From Agrobacterium sp. AGB01 (lineage in GTDB: Bacteria; Pseudomonadota; Alphaproteobacteria; Rhizobiales; Rhizobiaceae): a DNA stretch of 64,000 nt. The translations under genes and the position numbers were made by a program. Under the pieces are notes generated by a model. It saw nothing but the letters and a program-made list of their open reading frames with translations. It ran no database searches and was not told the origin of the DNA. Positions 63,994 through 64,000 of this stretch are shown piece by piece; the stretch's first letter is position 1; the number at the start of each line of letters is the position of its first letter. Where the stretch lies: NCBI RefSeq assembly GCF_014851585.1, contig NZ_JACVAB010000002.1, positions 806,001 to 870,000 of the forward strand, written 5' to 3'.

Positions 63994-64000
63994 TATCGGT

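Overview
The window reads as a chromosomal segment of an alphaproteobacterium of the Rhizobiaceae, most likely the Agrobacterium/Rhizobium lineage. The evidence is a UvrB with long N- and C-terminal extensions, a short class I ketol-acid reductoisomerase, the tuf - tRNA-Trp - secE - nusG - rplKAJL block, GTG/TTG starts, the amelogenic-like 'atcctcggg' palindrome type common in alphaproteobacteria, and many families typical of rhizobia. No phage, transposase, integrase, CRISPR array or rRNA was seen. The species assignment is inference; the sequence alone does not fix it.

Layout. 1-2405: 3' end of miaA, convergent with a HerA-type ATPase. 2558-5218: acetolactate synthase genes ilvI-ilvH behind a very clear leader-peptide attenuator. 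5283-7938: a two-gene DNA repair unit (MBL-fold exonuclease plus ATP-dependent ligase). 8043-11924: chemoreceptor, aldo/keto reductase and LysE exporter. 11931-15522: a leftward set with an ECF sigma factor, its anti-sigma factor, a secreted COG4315 protein, a DUF2269 membrane protein and an SDR-DoxX fusion. 15627-24581: RecD-like helicase, a MerR/LuxR hybrid regulator, pdxJ, an NDH-2-like flavoprotein, and three regulator/oxidoreductase arrangements (ADH/AraC, QOR2/HxlR, TetR). 24652-25920: ilvC followed by a degenerate copy of its own 3' end and a palindromic repeat. 26035-35944: small enzymes, an aminotransferase, PhzF and a complete iron-type ABC importer, then a GGDEF protein and an EEP-family nuclease/phosphatase. 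36067-45067: tRNA-Thr, a J-domain protein, small secreted or cytosolic proteins, a secreted esterase and uvrB. 45196-54184: acetyltransferase, PepSY/DUF2946 pair, DUF1800/DUF1501 pair, thioesterase, PhnA-like protein, cupin and AraC regulator. 54265-63993: rlmB, tRNA-Tyr, tRNA-Gly, a TerC gene with a candidate manganese riboswitch, tuf, tRNA-Trp, secE, nusG, rplK, rplA, rplJ and rplL.

How it works together. ilvIH and ilvC (20 kb apart) supply the first two steps of valine/isoleucine/leucine synthesis; only ilvIH shows attenuation. The last 9 kb is translation and secretion core machinery, with an autoregulatory-looking leader before rplJ. The ABC importer (29598-33300) is a self-contained operon. 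Several divergent regulator/enzyme pairs suggest local control of redox or detoxification enzymes.

Most of the window is ordinary core genome. The observations most worth a second look are the ilv leader (probably leaderless), the duplicated ilvC tail, the MerR/LuxR hybrid regulator, the sigma/anti-sigma/SDR-DoxX neighbourhood, the candidate riboswitch before terC, and a 45-residue membrane microprotein.
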